The translations under genes were made by a program, and so were the position numbers. A stretch of 64,000 bases of DNA, from the NCBI GenBank assembly GCA_006384855.1, contig VCJN01001359.1:1-64000 (forward strand), written 5' to 3'. Positions 46,501-57,899 of this stretch are shown piece by piece (the stretch's first letter is position 1; the number at the start of each line of letters is the position of its first letter). Under the pieces are notes generated by a model, which saw only the letters and a program-made list of their open reading frames with translations, was not told the origin of the DNA and made no database searches. The stretch comes from Tetraselmis striata (Eukaryota > Chlorophyta > Chlorodendrophyceae > Chlorodendrales > Chlorodendraceae).

Positions 46501-49500
46501 TCCAGGCGGTAATGTCCCCGTCAAGGATGAGGCCAAGGGTCTGCTTGCTCACCACCAGCGGCAGGCCGCCCACTTTGCCCTGGATGTTGGCGTAAAACTC
46601 GATCGAAAACGCAAACCATGGAAGCGCCATGGTGCTGCTCTCGTCCGCGCCGTGGAGGTCACTCCAACTGGTGTCAGTGGGGGTGCCTCTGGCGGTGAGG
46701 ACCTGTACAGGACAAGGAACAGGGGGCACATGCTCGTCAGGCTTAGCCCCTGGGACAGATGAACATCTACATGCCCAACTTCAAACATCGGGCGGTGAAT
46801 GATCTGCAGCACCTTGGCCAGTTCTCTCTCCATCCATGCATTGCGGTAGATCTCATTTCCCACCACCACCTGGAAGCCCTCTGAGTCCACCAACGGAGCA
46901 GAAATGTCGATCAAATGTCCTGCGGTGACTTTGGTGTAGGTGATCCTTGCCCACTCAAAGACCGCCTGTGAGGTTTACCAAGGATAACAATGTCAGCAAA
47001 TAGTGAGGAATGCACTGACAAGTATCGTTGACGCCGCTTTGGTGCAGTGCCCCCACTGTATATATGGGCGCCAGAAAGGGTCAAAACCTGGAAGGACAAA
47101 GCATAAAGGTCGGCCACATAGTCGGCGAGCCCATCCACAGTGCCCTTCACTGTCACCGCTTGCTCATCTCTGTCCCCGTAGTTTTGAAGAAGCTCCACTC
47201 CGCCACACTTCAACTTTAGCAATGCGGCAATGATCGGCGTCCTGACCTGTAGCACAGCCAGAAAAGGAGGAAAAAGTGAGCGTGGTGGGTAGCTCCCAAG
47301 GGCAATTCACTGAGCGCCAAAACAGTGGTCTAAGATTTCACACTTTGCTCACAGAGGCTAATGTGAAGGCACGTGAAAAGTGAATGACGCCAAATGAACT
47401 GGGCTTATACCCTTATCATATACAGTTCTGATAATCTCGTCACATACAGAAAACTTCTAACGTAATAAGAAAGTAGTGTCTTTCAAGTGGTAGTGTCTTT
47501 CAAAATTGCAGATTAGTGACGCACCAGCTGTGGAAGGCCGGCGAAAGACTTTCGAGCCGCCAGCTGGGAGGCAGTGTTCGAGGTGTACATCCAGTACCAG
47601 AACTTCAGAGACTCCTTGACGTGCTCGCAGGTCGCGCCCGGTCGCAGGCGGTCTCCCCCGATGCCATTTCGGAATATCACATATGTGTAGGTGGAGATGG
47701 GCCAGGCTAGACCGCCGCGGGCGTCCATCAGGTCGGCAGTCATGCGCACCGAATCGTCCCCATTGTTCCCAAACTGAAGGCCTTTCTCAAGCATCGCAAA
47801 GCTGACAGATTCGATTCCTGCAGGTCAACAAAGCCATACACATGTCGTTGAACACGGGCCATCACACTCCCCACTAGCAAGGCATTGGATGATGTGGCAG
47901 TGGAGGTGCTATGTAGGCAATGTATTCAGAATGCTTTTTCAGTTATATTCAGACTGCCGCTATTGCTGAGGCGGGAAATCGCCGCGCACAGGCTGCTACC
48001 GTATGTGACAGGTATGGTCTGCTTGCTGTTCTGGCGAAACGCTGCGACTTGAAGTCCCGCGGCCTCAGCTGCATCGCCCGCCGCGTAGCCAATCGTCCAC
48101 TCGGTGAGAAGCACGGCCGCAGACAGCGCAGATGTGCCCTCGTAAAATGACACATCAACGCCGCGGTCGATAGCGCCATCCCAGACAGCGCGATTAGAAC
48201 TCGGCTCTCCGACAATTGTGGCGAACTCGCCGTCGCTGAACCTGCACACCATGTGGGGCAGGCGGCACATGTGATCACCATCACATGGCATGCCGCTGCC
48301 TTTTCTTATGACTTATATTTTAGACTGTGCCACAAAAAAAGGACATGCGCCAAGGTGGTAACTACGCAAACGCTCCATTTTATCGGTGTGTACAGTTGAT
48401 TTCTCTATTCAACAGCAACAGTCATGTAAGTCGTGTAGACTGTGTTGACTGCAAGGAGAAACAAATAGCAAGCATGCTGGGATGTCACGGGGCGCATGAA
48501 CTCACAAATTCAGCGCCTTGGTGAACACCTCTGTACTGCCCGAACCGTCGTCTCGGACGAACAACTTGATTGAATTCTCGGCGGCAGCAAGCTTTTTGGC
48601 AACGCTGGGTGACTGCTGGGCGAGTATTTCGGGGTCGTTCCAGCGGATGATCAATCCCATGAAAATATGTGACAGGACGCTGCGGTCGACAACCAGAATC
48701 TCGCCGGCCTCGGACTCCAGGATGGGAATATTCACGACTGGGACTACGGATCCCGCAACCTGCGACAAGAGCAGAGGAGACCTGAGATGAGGGTCATTCA
48801 GCTATTGCAGCAGGGTGTAGCTACCGACCAATCAAGCAACTATATAGACATAATAAGATGGACAAGCGGTGTAAGCTTACGGAGTACAAACAAGTACACA
48901 CACACACGGGACATGTTATTCACAAATATTAGTAGGAGAACGTACGCATGCTGCCGTAAATCCATGCACCAGGAGAGTTATAACATTCATAGCGCTAGAT
49001 ACTGTGGGCTAAAGATTGTCCATACACCGATGCTGATCATGGTAGACGGCACTTCATAAACTGCAAATGCACTTGGATGGATGTTACAAATATGCTTTGT
49101 ATGCTACATCTGTATGTGTGGCATCATATGCTGATACAATTGTCAAGCTTCCATGTTCAGTAATTGTTTGTACAAAGATTATAAGATAAGAAAAAAAGTG
49201 ATATGACGATGCACACATGATGCATCATATCACTCAATCACTCTCAATGGGCATACACAAGTGCGAAGCACATGCTTTCCTACCCAGGGCTTTCCGTAAC
49301 TGGATTGCTGCCCAAACACGTTGATGAAACGCCGTCATAGAGATCCTGCAAGGGGTTGACTGGTCCCAATGGCGAAAAATACGACTAACGGGTCCTCCGA
49401 TATAACGGTTCTAGACCTAGCACCATGCCGTAGTATGCGTGTTGCCTTGTGTCTTGCTACCCTTCTAGTATTTTCTTTTATGTTTCCGATCTATTCTGAT

Positions 49501-51649
49501 ATTGATTAAAAAACGATATAAACTAATTCATACGGTTTCTCTCACGGTACGGGATAGCCCTGGCGCGGCGCCCGTAGCGCGCGTGGGCGCGCATGTTACG
49601 GGGGCCAGTCGGGGCCACCACCTGCCTCCACGGCGGCCGACCAGTCCACTCTTCTTTGCTGTGGCACGCTCCATCAAGCGCACCACAGCAAAGTCGCAGC
49701 ATTTATTGACCGCGCAGGGTGCCGGTCTTCCGCTATCGTACCATGTACGGTGAGCGTAGCCTTTCGATTACTGTGGCACTCTGTGCCGATTGGCTGGCCT
49801 TCCCATGGGCTATTCTTCGTCCACTTACTACTTATGTCAGTTAACCAACGTCCTCACTAGGGAATTGCGTTGTAACCCGGCTGAATCAGGCGTCACACCA
49901 ATTCCCCGGCGTATGTTGCCTTACATGAACGATCTCCTGTTTCTAGCTCGAGCTGAGGCCATGTGGCAACGCGACTACATCGAACGCCACCTCTCGGGGT
50001 TTGGCATGCTGTGCAACCCCAACAAGGGCGTATTGGAACCCACCCAGAAGCTCGTGCACATCGGGTTTGTCTACTCTTCCTGCGCGCGCTGAGAAACGCG
50101 CCATCATTGCTCGCACGGCAAAACGCACAATCCAGCGTGCTTTCAGGGGCCGGTCAGGGCCACCACCTGCCTCCACGGCGGTTAACCAGCTCAAGCGTGG
50201 CCTGCAATGGTGGGTGGGCGTGACCACCCAACACAACGGCCGGCCCATTAACCGAGCTGCCGAGAGCGGTTACTTGCACATAGACAGTTCGTCGTACGGT
50301 TGGGGCGCCACCCTGAATGAACACCATGGGGCTTTGGTTTTTGGTACGATGATGACCGCTCTACGCACAATACCCTGAAAGAGCTTAAAGCCGCCTGTCT
50401 GGCCATTGAGCCCTTCCTCCCCGTGCCCTGCAACCGTCACATCCGTGTGCACGAGGATGACCAAGCGGTTGTGGGCATCCTCACCAACCTCTCACCTCTC
50501 GCTCCCCGCGCCTCATGGTTGAGCTACGCAAAACATGGTAGCTCATGGACACGCACCGTACTACCCTGTCCGTGCGCAACACCCGTTCCGCGGCGAATAT
50601 CTGGGCTGACTGGGGGCCGATCAGGGCCACCGCCTGCCCACACAGCGGCCGACTGGTCCACTAACCTTTGTTGTGGCACGCTCCATCGAGCGCACTGCAG
50701 CCTGTGCATCCCCCCCTCTCCGCGGGCTGGTTTGCATGCAAATTCCGAATCATCACAACGTGTAACCAGACCTGGCATTCTTCAGCGAACAAGGCGTCTC
50801 CTGTGAATAATTGTACCTGAGCGGGTCTCCCAAGACCTATTCGATGCCCTGGGGTTTTAGGGTTTCTAGGGTTCAGTACGTGGGTTGGACCGGCTCCAGT
50901 CGGTACGCGCTGCCCTCCCAGCATGCGGTGGTAAATAGCCCACAATTGTTGGGAGTAACCTGCCCGTATTGAAAATTTTTTTCGTAGCCGCCTCCGCACG
51001 GCGTGGTAGCGGCGACGCGAGCAACGACCCGGTGCATATCCTGGGTTATACAGCTACATGGGTCCGTGTACAATGCTATGCGCTGCTTTATTGTGCAGGG
51101 TATGTTCTGCAGGTGGCCCCAATGGGCGGATGCGTGCGCGCATCTGGAGGGCAAGATGCGCCAATGTGCAGGCGCAACCGGTGTGATAATTGCGCTGATG
51201 AGTACCTTTTTCCTCCGCCTTTGTCCCGGATGGTTGTTCACGCCCCGTGAGACGGTAACTCGGTGTACAGCTCGGAGCTTTCTGTGGGCTCCGAGGCTTC
51301 CCTCGGATGTGTGGGATGAGGTGGCGCCAACTCCCGTTTCCGAGTACAGAATATTGTGCAATAAATACACTGCCCGTGTCCGTATGCCAGCAGAAGACGC
51401 CATAACTGATTTGCCGTAGTGACGCGCGAACCTATGATTTTCATGCCCCACCCCAGATTGCAACGCAGTATACATGCCCTAGACGACCATGCCCCCAACC
51501 CCCTTGACACCTGAAGTTGACCCTAGGCTGCTGAGGTGGCCCATCATGCCCTACATGAGTGCTGGGGTTTGGGTGACCAGAAGAAAAAATGGATAGTTGA
51601 AACTAAAACTAAGAGGTAATCCAAAAGGCAATGAGTCTACGACCTGTTG

Positions 51650-51721
<72 letters not shown>

Positions 51722-54284
51722 GCCGGCTGAATCGCGAAGCCTGGCGCGATGACTACGGGGCCCAATCCTCGCACTTTAGGTAGTCGCCGTCGGAGGCGAG
51801 AGGACGTGCTGGCGGTGTAGGCGCGAGGGGCGGGTCGTGAGGCGTACAGCGCTTCGCGGCGGCGCCGGGGCGGGCGCGTGTGGCTCCGAAAGGGTGAAGC
51901 CGCTAGGACGCTGGGGCTCACGGGCGAGCGAGTCGCGGAGCAAAGCCACGAGAACCGAAACTGAGGCCTCCGGGGCGGCAAAACGGGTTGGAGCGACGGT
52001 AAATGAGCTGGCGCTCGCCTCGGGCTCCTTGCCTTTTCCGCCGTTGTTGCTGGGCATACTAAGCCGAGCGAAGGCCGCGCGGGCAGCGTTGTGCTGAAAC
52101 GGACAGGAGTTAAGTCGATAGACGCTCTCTCACAGTTCAGTGCGCTGTGCGGTTGCTGTAGTGCGAGAAGCGCTACAGCAAAAGGAATGAGCGCAGTGTC
52201 ACCTCCGGCAACACCGAGTAGTCGATAGTGCTGGAAGTTCGAGACTGTGAGGTCGGGAGCTGTCGACGGTCAGCTGGCACAGCTGCCAGCCGCCGCCGCT
52301 ATAGAAACTTCGGGATTCCCTAGAAAGGTCGGCGCGTCGCGTCAAGTAGCAGCGACATCCTGACAGAAAGCTTTACGATTTTAGCGGCGCGAATTGGAAA
52401 GCCCGCGCCACTCGGTGTGTCTGGATAAGGCGGTAATAGCATGTGATGCCGGTTGGTCGCCGCCGATGGGGTGACAAAATGCCTCTACCGGTACCGCCAT
52501 TGGCCGGTCAACGGCGGGAACCGGCGAAGGAGCCCGCGGGGGGGGGGGGGGGGGGGGGGGGGGGGACCTGTGCCCGACACGACAGCGGCGTGGCGGGACG
52601 ACTGCGAGTAGGGATCACCGAGAGGGAATTCTGGTAGGGGTGGTATGGGTTACCGCTGGTAAAACCCTTTCAGCGTCTCTACCCGGCGCAGGAATCCAGT
52701 GTCTCTACCCGTAAAACCCGGCGCAGGAATCCAGTTACGGGTACCAAGGAAAGCCCTGGGTATCGGCTGTCTAAGGATTACTACCGGGTAGAGATATCGC
52801 TTGTCGCTACTACTTGGTACTGATGCTACTGATTACTCTACTGATGCTAATGCTGCTGATACACTTGCTACCGTAAAATACGAGTATGGGAACCAGTACG
52901 AGTACTCGGCCGTACTGGTAGTACAGGTGGTTTAGGTATTAGTACAGGTGGTAGTACAGGTACAGGTACCTGTACTCGGTCCCGGTACGAGGATACATAT
53001 GCCATCATCCTACTCGCTCATCGTCGGATATAAGGAAATTACACTAATCGAATGATCGGATTTATAATCGATTAATTCATTAACGCATCAATTTGTGCAC
53101 ATACATCATCAAGATATATGAATCCTATATAACTGTAATGGTGAGTGCGTGCGTAGGGACCATACCAGCGAGAAATCTAATATCCTCAGCGTCAGCTGAT
53201 CCGATGCAGCCCCATGGTAGGGGTGCAGACCCAACGAATGCTTGCAAGGAATAGTGGCTTACGGGTAGATCGCGGGTTATAGACAATTTATGGGACGAGA
53301 TGCTACTAAATGCACAGATGAACGGTCAATAGTACTTTGTGTTTCTACTGATTGACTGATTGACGACTCGCTCCGCTGTAGTACAGTACATAAATCACTC
53401 TACTCCATAAACCCGATCTGCTGACTCGGTCATGTTTTGAGCAGCCGCACCGTGGGAAGCATCTCGAGGTCGGGGTACGCATGATACTCCTCCACTTCAA
53501 GTAGGGAGTCGGAGCCTGCGAAGTCGATATATGGGCTGCCTAGATCGTCACTGGAGCTACATGTTACGTTGAAGTCCTGCAAGACACAAAACAGCCACAC
53601 TCAGCAGTTGGCTGGCTTCGCCTGCGGGCCAGCGGGCAGATGACCGACGCGACATAGCCAGGGCCACGCAGTCGTGCGACAACAAACGGTCGTCAGATGG
53701 CGCGCAGGACATACTTGTAAGCCCGACGTTGCGCATGTATTATACATTACACAATCATGGGGGGGGCGGGGGGCGCTTACTGGCCTATATCCATACTACC
53801 CATTTACATATGCGTATACATCACGAATGTAGTAGTGTAACCAGAAATACGAGCAGACTATGGTCGGATCCATGCGGGATATCAGCCCGCGCAGGGCAAT
53901 AAAGGCGACACCGAAGCAGGGGGCGCTGCATGGTCACACTTGACAAGAACGCTAGTGGAAAACAACATGAAGAACCCGTGTTCAAAAACCGATAAGACCG
54001 CCCTGGTTGGGGGGGCGGGGGGGGGGGGGGCTGCCTACCTTGATGCGACATTTGCCTTTGGAAGAGCCGGTGGGAAGATATGAGAGGGTCACGTTTGGCT
54101 CGACAAACTGGTACGCAAAGATTCCGTCCTGATAAAAAGCCGCCGGGAAGGACGCACCAGCGCTCAACAACTCGAGCTTCTCGTTGGCAGAAACGATACC
54201 GCCCGCCGAGATGGCCAAGGTCAGCAGAAGTAGTAGAGCAGCGCTGGAAAGAGGCGGCAAACTACGCCGCGAGGGAGCATTCAT
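43575..54284 (-). CDS. Copy C: secreted tandem PstS-like domains - TM - glutaminase fusion (12 exons, inverted)
   Basis: Exons in transcript order: 54284-54039, 53576-53451, 48759-48506, 48241-48000, 47817-47525, 47246-47088, 46965-46780, 46702-46427, 46273-46166, 46016-44853, 44742-44570, 44049-43575. Lengths of exons 2-11 equal those in A and B to the base; about 1233 residues, no frame break. It is the most diverged copy at the N-terminus (signal region SAALLLLLTLAISAGG; anion loop RDDGSGST) but nearly identical in the TM-glutaminase part, with SIQSMVKPF, NAGAI, YFKQCS and TCGMY all present. Intron 2 (4.7 kb) holds a DIRS-type RT remnant, two dispersed repeats and a (TA)n array. It lies tail to tail with the B/kelch block, so an inversion accompanied or followed the duplication. 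Confidence 0.92.
49280..49365 (-). repeat. Dispersed repeat copy 3 (intron 2 of gene C)
   Basis: On the minus strand it carries CTTGCAGGATCTCTATGACGG and GCAGCAATCCAGTTACGGAA followed by AGCCCTGGGTA. It is close to the copy at 5806-5889. Confidence 0.6.
49601..50702 (+). repeat. GC-rich 90-bp repeat, two full and one partial copy
   Basis: Blocks at 49601-49690 and 50612-50700 share GGGCC(A/G)(G/A)TC(A/G)GGGCCACC, a CTGCC(T/C)(C/A)CAC(G/A)(G/C)CGG core, and a shared TGTGGCACGCTCCATC tail. A partial copy (first half only) lies at 50146-50190, inside the RNase H frame of the DIRS-type remnant. Confidence 0.6.
49770..50850 (+). pseudogene. Degenerate DIRS-type retrotransposon RT / RNase H fragment
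   Basis: The frame 49790-50092 has LPMGYSSSTYYLCQLTNVLT and a YMNDLLFLARAE box (family consensus YMDD, so one catalytic Asp is lost), then NPNKGVLEPTQKLVHIGF, all typical of DIRS-like RTs. After a frame change, 50200-50345 has HIDSSSYGWGATL, the start of the RNase H domain. The rest is frameshifted. It lies inside intron 2 of gene C in antisense orientation to that gene. It is inactive. Confidence 0.8.
51003..51419 (+). CDS. Unrecognised ORF, 138 codons
   Basis: The frame has mixed composition with several Cys and Trp residues (QWADACAHLEGKMRQCAG) and no low complexity. No family is recognised. It lies within intron 2 of gene C next to the DIRS-type remnant and may be transposon debris. It could equally be chance. 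Confidence 0.2.
   Translation: MVAATRATTRCISWVIQLHGSVYNAMRCFIVQGMFCRWPQWADACAHLEGKMRQCAGATGVIIALMSTFFLRLCPGWLFTPRETVTRCTARSFLWAPRLPSDVWDEVAPTPVSEYRILCNKYTARVRMPAEDAITDLP
51655..51718. repeat. (AT)n microsatellite
   Basis: About 32 uninterrupted AT units lie in intron 2 of gene C. Confidence 0.95.
51776..52057 (-). CDS. Possible N-terminal gag-like ORF fragment
   Basis: The frame starts MPSNNGGKGKEPEASASSF and includes VSVLVALLRDSLAREPQRPS before a Pro/Arg-rich end. Its composition resembles gag N-termini of retroelements, but there is no diagnostic motif and the (AT)n array begins just beyond its 3' end. Weakly supported. Confidence 0.2.
   Translation of the reverse strand: MPSNNGGKGKEPEASASSFTVAPTRFAAPEASVSVLVALLRDSLAREPQRPSGFTLSEPHAPAPAPPRSAVRLTTRPSRLHRQHVLSPPTATT
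52538..52565 (+). repeat. Poly-G tract
   Basis: A run of about 28 G lies in intron 2 of gene C. Confidence 0.9.
52655..52763 (+). repeat. Dispersed repeat copy 4 with internal duplication (intron 2 of gene C)
   Basis: It carries AGCGTCTCTACC, two copies of CCGGCGCAGGAATCCAGT about 40 bp apart, then ACGGGTACCAAGGAAAGCCC. The internal doubling distinguishes it from the other three copies. Confidence 0.55.
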
Positions 54285-54724
54285 GTTCGTCCGGCTTACA
54301 GGTGTAACTTGGACGACAAGAGAAAGAAGTCGAGCCCGTGGAGGCGTTCAAGCCTGGCGGAGGTTAATCCTATGGCTGTCATTGACTGTCGACGTGATAT
54401 GGTAGAGCAGCACGGTAGCAGGATAGGAGAGAGGGTGCCCGACTGCCTGCAGGTATGTAGTGGACTGGAGCGCCAAGCCCCCGCCATGCCTGTACAGTAG
54501 CGCGCAGGCGCGCATCAGAGGCCGGCGGCGGAGCTGTATGGGGGGGGCGGGGGGGGCAGTCCCCCAGTAAAATCGCGTCTATACCGGTAGGTTCGCGCGT
54601 CTGGTCTGGTCTCGCGATGAAGGCCGATGTAGTACATACGAGCAGGCCAGTATGTACCTCGTACATAGGATTAGTCGCCACTCGGGCACTCTTACCAGCA
54701 GTACCGGCATTTCTAATTTCAGTC

Positions 54725-55050
54725 CAAGTTGAGTCTGGTTTTGCCAAGAAGATCGCGCAGGCTGGTTTACACGGTCAAGAGCCGATATTGGCAGGATGGT
54801 TTAGCGAAAGCGTGGAGGGAAAACGGAGTTAGGGAGGGGCTGCGTGGAACGCAGCGAAAACTGGAAGATGGCAGGCTCAGCTGTTCTGGCTGCTTTTATG
54901 TCTACTCGTGCTGCACCCAAAAAGGGCACAACAACATATGCCTAGTTCCCGTACCACTGAGCAGCACTTGTAGCTAAAAGCGGTTAGGTCAAGGGAGGAA
55001 ACCCCATAAACTAGTTTAGATCATTTCAAAGTTGAGTCTGGTTTTGCCAG
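54725..55050. repeat. Left split direct repeat of the YR element
   Basis: Positions 54725-55027 match 57900-58206 almost throughout (GTTGAGTCTGGTTTTGCCAA at the start, AACTAGTTTAGATCATT at the end). The repeat start is then repeated at 55027-55050 before unique internal sequence begins. Confidence 0.85.
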
Positions 55051-55139
55051 TCTTGAGCGAACGGAGAGAGCGGTGGATTGACGGAGAAGAGGTAGCGCCA
55101 AGTCATGAAGGAGGCACTGGGAAGGCCACCGCTGCGGAG

Positions 55140-56705
55140 TCCTGTTGGACTTAGAAGTGGCGTAGGGGGGCGATGTGTCCAAAGAAGAACCATGCGCCAG
55201 GTGAAGGAAGAACGTTGGGGTAGATGTAGTCCAGAACGACGTCAGAGTTAGTGGCCCAACCGCCTTGGTAGCGAATGTGGGACAGCGGTACCCCGATGGC
55301 GTTCGCTGCAGAGGCTGCGCCCTTGCGAAGACTGTGCGAGGTCCAGGAGGTGCCAGCGGGGGGGGGGGGCAGCGTTGAGTAGACGGACAGCTGTGGTCAG
55401 CCAGTCTGACATTGTAGCCGCAGTCCAGAATTCTGACTGCTCGTTTGGTCTGACAGCCCAGAAGTTTGACACAGCCAACCCAACAGTAACAAGGGGAACT
55501 GACTGGACGTGGTCGAGGAAGTGGTGCAGGAGACGCGCCACTCGGGGGTGCTCTGACACGGGTCCCCGTCGACCATCTCGACCCTTCTCTCGGTACACTA
55601 CTTGCAGGGTGATGTTGTAGGCGTCGACGTGCAGGTCCCGCGCTCGACAGGACACTCCAGTGAGGCCCCTGGCAAAGAACATGAAGTTGACAACAGAGGC
55701 CAGGAGGGCTCGGAAGTCGTGGTGGTATTCTGGGTAGGGAGCAGACACAATCAGCTCGGCTTTTGTGACGAAGCGGTAAGCTACATCCGCATGCAGAGGG
55801 ACACGTAAGGGGGGAGCGTCCAGTCGACGCTGGCGCAACATCAGCCCACGCCTTGCTGAAGTCGGGTGTAGGCTGTCCTTAGCGATTGGGTCGAGGTTGT
55901 GCAGCTCGAAGAAGGTGTTGATTGCAAACAGATAAAGCTGCAGCGACTTAGCTGCAATGTGTCCTCGCTCGCCGATCCAAGCAACATACCGAACGACAGT
56001 GGCAGTAGTCGCCTCCAGCGGGCTGATGTTCTCGGAGTCGTGGCAGAACTCTGCGAATTGAGACAGCCGGCCGGCGTAGCTCTTGAGTGTCTGAGCGCTG
56101 AGGGAGCTGGAGAGTACGTCGAGCGTCCGTTGGCCCAGCTCGTCCTAGCCGAAAGCAACATGCAGCCGGGATCGCAATGAAGCAGCCCAGGGAGCGACAG
56201 GTTCGGGCTCGTCAATCACGTAAGTGCGCCGTTTTACCGACAGAGTTCCACCGGTGCGACTACTGTTCGCAAAGTACTCGGCAGCAGCGGTAAGGTTCCC
56301 GGCGGTTGGCCGGTAGCTGCGGGACGGGTTTGCAGTAGCAACGGTACGGGTTTGCGGGGCTAAGTTCGGGTAGGAGGGCCGCCCCGCGCGCCCTTCGCGC
56401 TCGTAGCGCCTGTCACGCGCGTAACGTACCCGCGCGAAACTTGGTCGTTGCGAACCAGTTGTAACACGTAGTGTAACAACCGACGGACGCAGAGGTGGTG
56501 AAAAGAAAGCGGTTGGTTGAGCCGCCATGTGCAGGTGTGTGGATGGTTGAGCCACACGCGGCTGTAGCTGTAAGAAGCGCCGCACCGAGGAAGGTCTAAA
56601 GGAAGTCTGTAAGGTGGGGGGGTCAGGTCCTGACACGGGGCGCTCATCTCGCCGTTGAGCTGCAAGGGTGCGTCTTGCGGCGGTCACCGAAAGGTGGCCT
56701 CGCAA
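55140..56705 (-). pseudogene. Tyrosine recombinase of the YR element, two lesions
   Basis: A single minus-strand frame runs from 56705 to about 55370 apart from one TAG at 56147-56145. An Arg/Pro-rich N-terminal part is followed by a core-binding domain (LKSYAGRLSQFAEFCHD, near 56090-56040) and the catalytic domain. The frame slips at a C12 run (55358-55369 on the + strand). In the shifted frame come the box HSLRKGAAS (His-x-x-Arg), the GGWATNSDVVLDYI segment with the presumed nucleophile Tyr, and a GHIAPLRH end. These are hallmarks of DIRS-type recombinases. The homopolymer length could be a sequencing artefact, so only the TAG is a firm lesion. Confidence 0.8.
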
Positions 56706-56741
56706 AGCTCCAGCAGCTCCGACGGAAGGCGCCCCACACCG

Positions 56742-57596
56742 TCACTCGTGCTCACCTTCGCGGCCACGCCCGCGTCCCCCGCCTCGTCCTCGCCCACGTC
56801 CACGACCTGCAGCTGCAGCCGCCACTCGAGCAGTAGCGGTCGCCTTTGCGCTGCTGGCAACGGTCGCCTCGAAGACTTGGCGCTCGTAGTCCCTCATGAG
56901 GTCCCCAAAAATCGCAGAACCCAGATGCTCCGAAGCAGGTTGAAAGTGCTGGGCTCGCAGCACGTCCAGAACACCTTGGTCACCGTGCACACGCTTGATC
57001 TCATTTAGCCTCCGCAGGAAGGCCAAACGAAACCGAAACGCCTTGTCGATGGCCTCGGCGTGGTTCCGAGCTCTCGCGAGGTAAGGGGTGAAGTCTTGGT
57101 TGGTGACAGGGACGTAGGGCAGCAGCTCGTCGAGAGCCACGAAAAGTGCGGCCATGTGAGCTCCGAAACACGACATCCACAAATACTCCTCATGGGCCGG
57201 CAGACGCCGGTTATCCTGCTTGAGGTACTCGTTCGTTAGGTCCGTGCTCAGGGGAAAGAGTCCAGGCACTCGGCTGACCGGTCGAACGGCCTCGTAACCA
57301 GACTCAGCTCTCTGCAGTAGTTCTCGCACCGCGAGGTAATCATCCTCGGCACTCGCGGATTTTGCTCCGACACGGCCGCCCTGGGCTAGCTCTAGCAAGT
57401 CGGGGCGCTCTGCGGCCCCCCCGCTGCCTGTCGGCTGTCCCGCGACGCGCTGCCCGAAGCCGGAGCCATGTGCCCCCTCTCCATCAGCAACGCGCTCACG
57501 AGCCGTCAATTGAGCTACAGCTGTAGCCAGTGCTCGCACATCTGCTTGCAACGACTCCAGTGTCGGCTCCGCGACGGGTTCTTCTCCATCTGGCAT
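56742..57596 (-). CDS. Gag-like protein of the YR element
   Basis: Intact frame of 284 codons from the ATG at 57596; an upstream in-frame Met at 57629 is less likely, because the gag remnant at 650-1925 begins at the equivalent MPDGE. The N-terminus has a short helical heptad-like stretch (LESLQADVRALATAVAQL). The middle includes EYLWMSCFGAHMAALFVALD and LRDYERQVFEATVA-like motifs. The C-terminus is an Arg-Gly-rich tail (GRGRGRGRGGGRGRGREG) probably for nucleic-acid binding. There is no zinc knuckle. It likely forms the nucleoprotein particle. Confidence 0.75.
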   Translation of the reverse strand: MPDGEEPVAEPTLESLQADVRALATAVAQLTARERVADGEGAHGSGFGQRVAGQPTGSGGAAERPDLLELAQGGRVGAKSASAEDDYLAVRELLQRAESGYEAVRPVSRVPGLFPLSTDLTNEYLKQDNRRLPAHEEYLWMSCFGAHMAALFVALDELLPYVPVTNQDFTPYLARARNHAEAIDKAFRFRLAFLRRLNEIKRVHGDQGVLDVLRAQHFQPASEHLGSAIFGDLMRDYERQVFEATVASSAKATATARVAAAAAGRGRGRGRGGGRGRGREGEHE

Positions 57597-57899
57597 GGTA
57601 ACGCACGGACGTACGGACGAGAATATCACACTCGGGTGGTGAGCCGGGTGTGGTCTTGAACAACCTGGGGTGACCTTGCTCGCAACTGGTTACGAGACAG
57701 TTTTTACATCGCAAAGTAGGGGAGGTGAGACGGGTGCCTGGCGTATGGATAGTGCTGGGGACACTGACGAGACAGTCTCGAGTGTCGCTGTCGTTGCTGT
57801 CGCTGTTCACTGAGCGCGCATCGGTGGTGCTGACGATGATTTCGTTTTTTGTCGCCGTGATGAGCGAGGGCAGAGCAGTCGCTAACCTCTACCCCTGGT

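Noticed and set aside
50873..51475. 200-codon minus-strand ORF opposite 51003-51419
   Set aside because: No domain; it overlaps another unrecognised frame on the other strand, so neither is well supported.
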